A stretch of DNA of 20,034 nucleotides from Isotricha intestinalis (lineage: Eukaryota; Ciliophora; Litostomatea; Vestibuliferida; Isotrichidae): NCBI GenBank assembly GCA_023807065.1, contig JAJJLU010000755.1:1-20034 (forward strand), given 5' to 3'. Within the stretch, counting starts at the first letter, position 1. Each line of letters begins with the position of its first letter. Made by a program: the position numbers and the translations under genes. Positions 17,492 to 20,034 of this stretch are shown here, piece by piece. The notes beneath the pieces were generated by a model. That model did no database searches. It saw only the letters and a program-made list of their open reading frames with translations, and was not told where the DNA came from.

Positions 17492-18480
17492 AATTTTTTT
17501 CATTTTTTTTTTTAAGTTTTAATATTTAATTTTTTTAGATGATAATTTTATTTGCTCTATAAAATAAATATTATTAATGTTATTATATAATATTTTTAAA
17601 TATTAGTAACAAAATAATTTCTAATTTCCTTTCAAATTTAAATTTTTTTATTTTTACTTCCATATTTATCTTTTTTTTCTTCATTATTATCTTTTTGAGT
17701 GTAAAATGATGTTTAAAGATTTTTATAATTATTCTCAAAATTTACAAATTATGTCATTATAATTATTTATTTATATATTAATTTAATTTTTTCAAATATA
17801 TTTTTTATAATAAATAATTTATACCAAAAATGATATATTAGTAAAATTAAAACGAACATAATTATTTTTGTTTTTTTATTTATTCATCATTGAAGTTTTA
17901 ATCTTGTTTGAATATTCCTTACAACTAAAGTGTCACAAGTTTTAGTTGATTATGCACTAAACAATAAAAAAAAAAATCAATGATAAATAAGTTTTTAGGT
18001 AATATTTTTTTAAAACATAAATAAAATTGAATTTAAAGGGAATTATTATAGGTTTAAATATGAAAAAATATTTTTTTTATAATTTCAACTTTATGATTAC
18101 TCTTTGAAATGTATTTTAAATATTTTTCAATTATTATACCATATTCTGTCATATAAACAATTATCTTTAATAAGATTTAAAAAATTATCATTGAATCTCA
18201 TAATAAAAGCCAATTAATTTAATTTTATTAAAAATATAATATTTTTTTTAGTAATGTTTTTAAAATAGAAAATGAAATATATCAAATGTTTACAATTTAC
18301 ATTCTCTATTTTTGTTATGAGAATTCAAATATTGATTTAATATCTTTCTATATGATTATTTAAATTTTATTTTTCTTTTTTAATTCATTCGAATAAAAAT
18401 AATAATTTAAAAAACTTATAAATCCAAAATATAATGAATTTAATAATAAAATAAAATCCTTAATATATGTAATAATTACT
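17492..18480. other. About 1 kb gene-poor spacer
   Basis: There is no intact gene. A short minus-strand coding-like tail (QKDNNEEKKDKYGSKNKK) lies near 17650-17700, too short to call. A nested inverted repeat lies at 17876-17990. The rest is AT-rich without recognisable features. The ATG at 18434, probably the original start of the next gene, lies at its right end. Confidence 0.45.
17876..17990. repeat. Nested inverted repeat (possible structured RNA or small mobile element)
   Basis: The inner stem is CAACTAAA (17922-17929) with TTTAGTTG (17941-17948), a perfect 8-bp pairing around an 11-base loop. Outer arms are TTATTTATTCATCATTGA (17876-17893) and TCAATGATAAATAA (17977-17990), which pair over 14 bp with a 4-base bulge. 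Symmetric nesting suggests a hairpin, but AT-rich arms arise easily by chance. Confidence 0.35.
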
Positions 18481-18486
18481 TTGTGT

Positions 18487-18822
18487 ATGCTTAATTATGT
18501 TTTATCCGATGAATGTCAAGATATAGACGCAAAAAAAGTATCAGATTGTACAGATTATACATTAACTCAAGAAGAAATAGAAGAGTATGCGGAATATTAT
18601 GGTGTGCCTGACACTTGTTGTTATGCTACTGCCAAAAAAGAAGGAGAGGAGGGCTCTCAATGTATTCCTTATAAAAAAAGTGAAGTGGATATTACAGATC
18701 TTATAAACGAAATAAAAACCAATGAAGGATTCGAAGAATTAAAAATTCAATGCGAAGCTGATTCTAATTCTATTTGGTTATCTCTCAGTTTAACTTTTTT
18801 GTTTTTTGGATTATTGTTTTAA
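18487..18822 (+). CDS. Small Cys-rich, probably GPI-anchored surface protein; 5' end probably frameshifted
   Basis: From the ATG at 18487 this encodes 111 residues. The mature part has six Cys in the order C..C..CC..C..C (DEC, SDC, DTCCYA, SQC, IQC), typical of a disulphide-bonded extracellular protein. The C-terminus is a polar SNS followed by a hydrophobic tail (IWLSLSLTFLFFGLLF), as in GPI-attachment signals. The frame is open upstream and encodes a signal-peptide-like stretch (KSLIYVIITLCMLNYVLS), but has no ATG there. The nearest ATG (18434, MNLIIK) is one frame off, with the change inside an A-run near 18448-18456. Either a base is missing in this copy or assembly, or the gene is broken. 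Lying 1.2 kb from the telomere suits a variable surface-protein gene. The family is not identified. Confidence 0.6.
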   Translation: MLNYVLSDECQDIDAKKVSDCTDYTLTQEEIEEYAEYYGVPDTCCYATAKKEGEEGSQCIPYKKSEVDITDLINEIKTNEGFEELKIQCEADSNSIWLSLSLTFLFFGLLF

Positions 18823-20007
18823 ATAATATATAAGTTCATTTATTTTTTTACATAAATAATTATTTTTTTTGGGTTATTAAAACAGTCTCTTAAGTATTAA
18901 ATATTTTTTTTTTATTAAATTAGTTAAATTTTTGTTTGAGTAATAAATTTCTCTTTAACATTAAATAATATAATATTTCTATTGTGTAATAATTCTTTTT
19001 ATACAACATGGAAAGAGAATGATAATTCAAATAATTTAAGTAATATTAATAAAAATGATATAAGTGAAATAATTTAGGAATAAAAAAAAATGAGATAAGA
19101 TTAAGAAATTTACTAAGATTTACTATAGAATGTGAAATAACGATGTAGTTAACGTTGAAAAGATTATTATTAGCCAAATAAGTATTTCTTCAGCTGCTGG
19201 TACTTCACAACCATTGTGATCTTGTTTTTCAACATAACCAGTTGCAAAATACATTCATTACATAAACTCGAATTAAAATTCATGCAGTTCTGAGAGAACA
19301 AGATTTTGAATATTTGTAAAAAATCATTTAATTCTAATCTTATATCATATCTATTTAATATTGTTAATAAATTAACATAATTTTTTCTAAAAATTACTTA
19401 AGTAAATATTATTTCTTTTTCTGAGTGAATATATTTTTTTGCTACACATTATAACCACCTCTCCATAAGCTATCATTGTTTGGATCAATTTTTTTTCGAC
19501 TAATTTAGTTCAATTAATTTAATTAATAATAAATATAAATTTTTTTATTAATTTTTATCTTAACTAAGAGTAAACTAACATTTCAATTTGATAAAACTAA
19601 AAATTATTTTGATTTTTCTTCAAAATTAATTTAATTTAATAGAAACAGAATAGAAAAAAAAATAAAAATAATTTTACTTTTTAATAATTAAAATGAATTT
19701 ATTACTAATAAAGAACATATAAAAAGAAGATTTAAATAAAAAGTGAATTAGATTATATTAAAAAAAGAATTTCTTGGGATTCACATTATACAATGATAAT
19801 ATCATATTTATTTTAAATTAGTAATAAATTTTTATATAAAAAAAAATATAAAAATTATTTTAATAATATAAATAAAGATATGATTTAGAATTCAATAAAT
19901 TTTATTTGTTAATAATTTAAAAAATTATGTATTATTATAATAACAAATAAAAAAAATAAATTTTATTGATTAAAAATGTATAATAAAAATTTTAAATTAG
20001 AAAAATG
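18823..20007. other. Subtelomeric spacer
   Basis: There is no intact gene. Bases about 18935-19075 contain a 46-codon plus-strand open frame (NNSFYTTWKENDNSNN) that may be another gene scrap. Bases 19123-19499 hold the minus-strand Cys-rich remnant listed separately and are visibly less AT-rich than their surroundings. Bases 19500-20007 are very AT-rich with no recognisable feature. Confidence 0.45.
19123..19499 (-). pseudogene. Frame-broken remnant of a Cys-rich membrane or surface protein
   Basis: On the minus strand one frame gives SQNCMNFNSSLCNEC. A neighbouring frame starting at 19254 continues YFATGYVEKQDHNGCEVPAA, then a hydrophobic helix (EILIWLIIIFSTL) and a TAG stop at 19123-19125. 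Shifting by one base at about 19250 joins C-x8-C-x2-C to GY...GC, a spacing typical of Cys-rich extracellular repeats, just before a C-terminal membrane segment. Further upstream, other frames give coding-like pieces (ILNRYDIRLELNDF and DPNNDSLWRGGYNV) separated by stops. The composition differs from the flanks. I read this as a decayed surface-protein gene; a gene with unrecognised introns is the alternative. Confidence 0.45.
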
Positions 20008-20034
20008 ATTGGGGATTGGGGATTGGGGATTGGG
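20008..20034 (+). repeat. Telomere, (ATTGGGG)n
   Basis: There are three full copies of the 7-nt unit ATTGGGG and a fourth lacking its last G, running to the last base. The G-rich strand points toward the end, the expected polarity of a right telomere (C-strand CCCCAAT). The unit differs from TTGGGG of Tetrahymena and TTTTGGGG of spirotrichs. The break from AT-rich DNA is abrupt, with no degenerate repeats in between, as in de novo-capped ciliate macronuclear chromosomes. Confidence 0.88.

Noticed and set aside
1..20034. tRNA, rRNA, CRISPR array or transposase genes
   Set aside because: I found no tRNA-like T-loop, rRNA-like GC-rich block, regularly spaced repeat array or transposase motif on reading both strands; a covariance-model search was not possible.

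Overview
The window reads as the right-hand end of an AT-rich eukaryotic chromosome, most likely a ciliate macronuclear chromosome. The last 27 bases are almost four copies of ATTGGGG, with the G-rich strand running toward the contig end as a telomere should. Genes are compact and nearly intronless, rich in Asn, Lys, Glu and Ile, and include a PKG-like kinase, a MORN protein, TLDc and RING/TRAF proteins. TAA, TGA and TAG all act only as terminators, so the code looks standard. Most oligohymenophorean and many spirotrich ciliates reassign stops, while litostomes (including the anaerobic gut trichostomes) keep the standard code. A litostome/rumen-type ciliate is therefore my best guess; it is inference.

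Layout. Bases 1-296 hold the 3' end of an unrecognised gene, followed by what looks like a decayed tandem copy (about 598-910). At 1296-2911 (+) is a MORN-repeat protein whose true start is an 11-codon exon with a dual-acylation signal, separated by a 35-nt intron. Bases 2912-4091 are mostly non-coding, with a possible minus-strand gene remnant. From 4092 to 17491 seven genes alternate strictly in strand: RING/TRAF zinc-finger coiled-coil protein (+), acidic coiled-coil protein with repeated I/L-F-acidic motifs (-), EF-hand-like protein (+), four-CNB PKG-like kinase (-, with a second 35-nt intron), Lys/Asn-rich unknown (+), bacterial-type aldo-keto reductase (-), and TLDc protein (+). The last 2.5 kb are gene-poor: a small Cys-rich, probably GPI-anchored surface protein whose signal-peptide start looks frameshifted, a frame-broken Cys-rich membrane-protein remnant, and the telomere.

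The genes do not form one pathway. Two encode probable membrane-tethered proteins (kinase and MORN protein). Two divergent neighbours, the reductase and the TLDc protein, belong to families tied to carbonyl or oxidative stress. The most unusual items are the kinase, whose four cyclic-nucleotide domains all lack a complete phosphate-binding cassette; the matching acylation-exon plus 35-nt intron architecture of two unrelated genes; the 7-nt telomere unit; and a shift of synonymous codons from A-ending to T-ending along genes.
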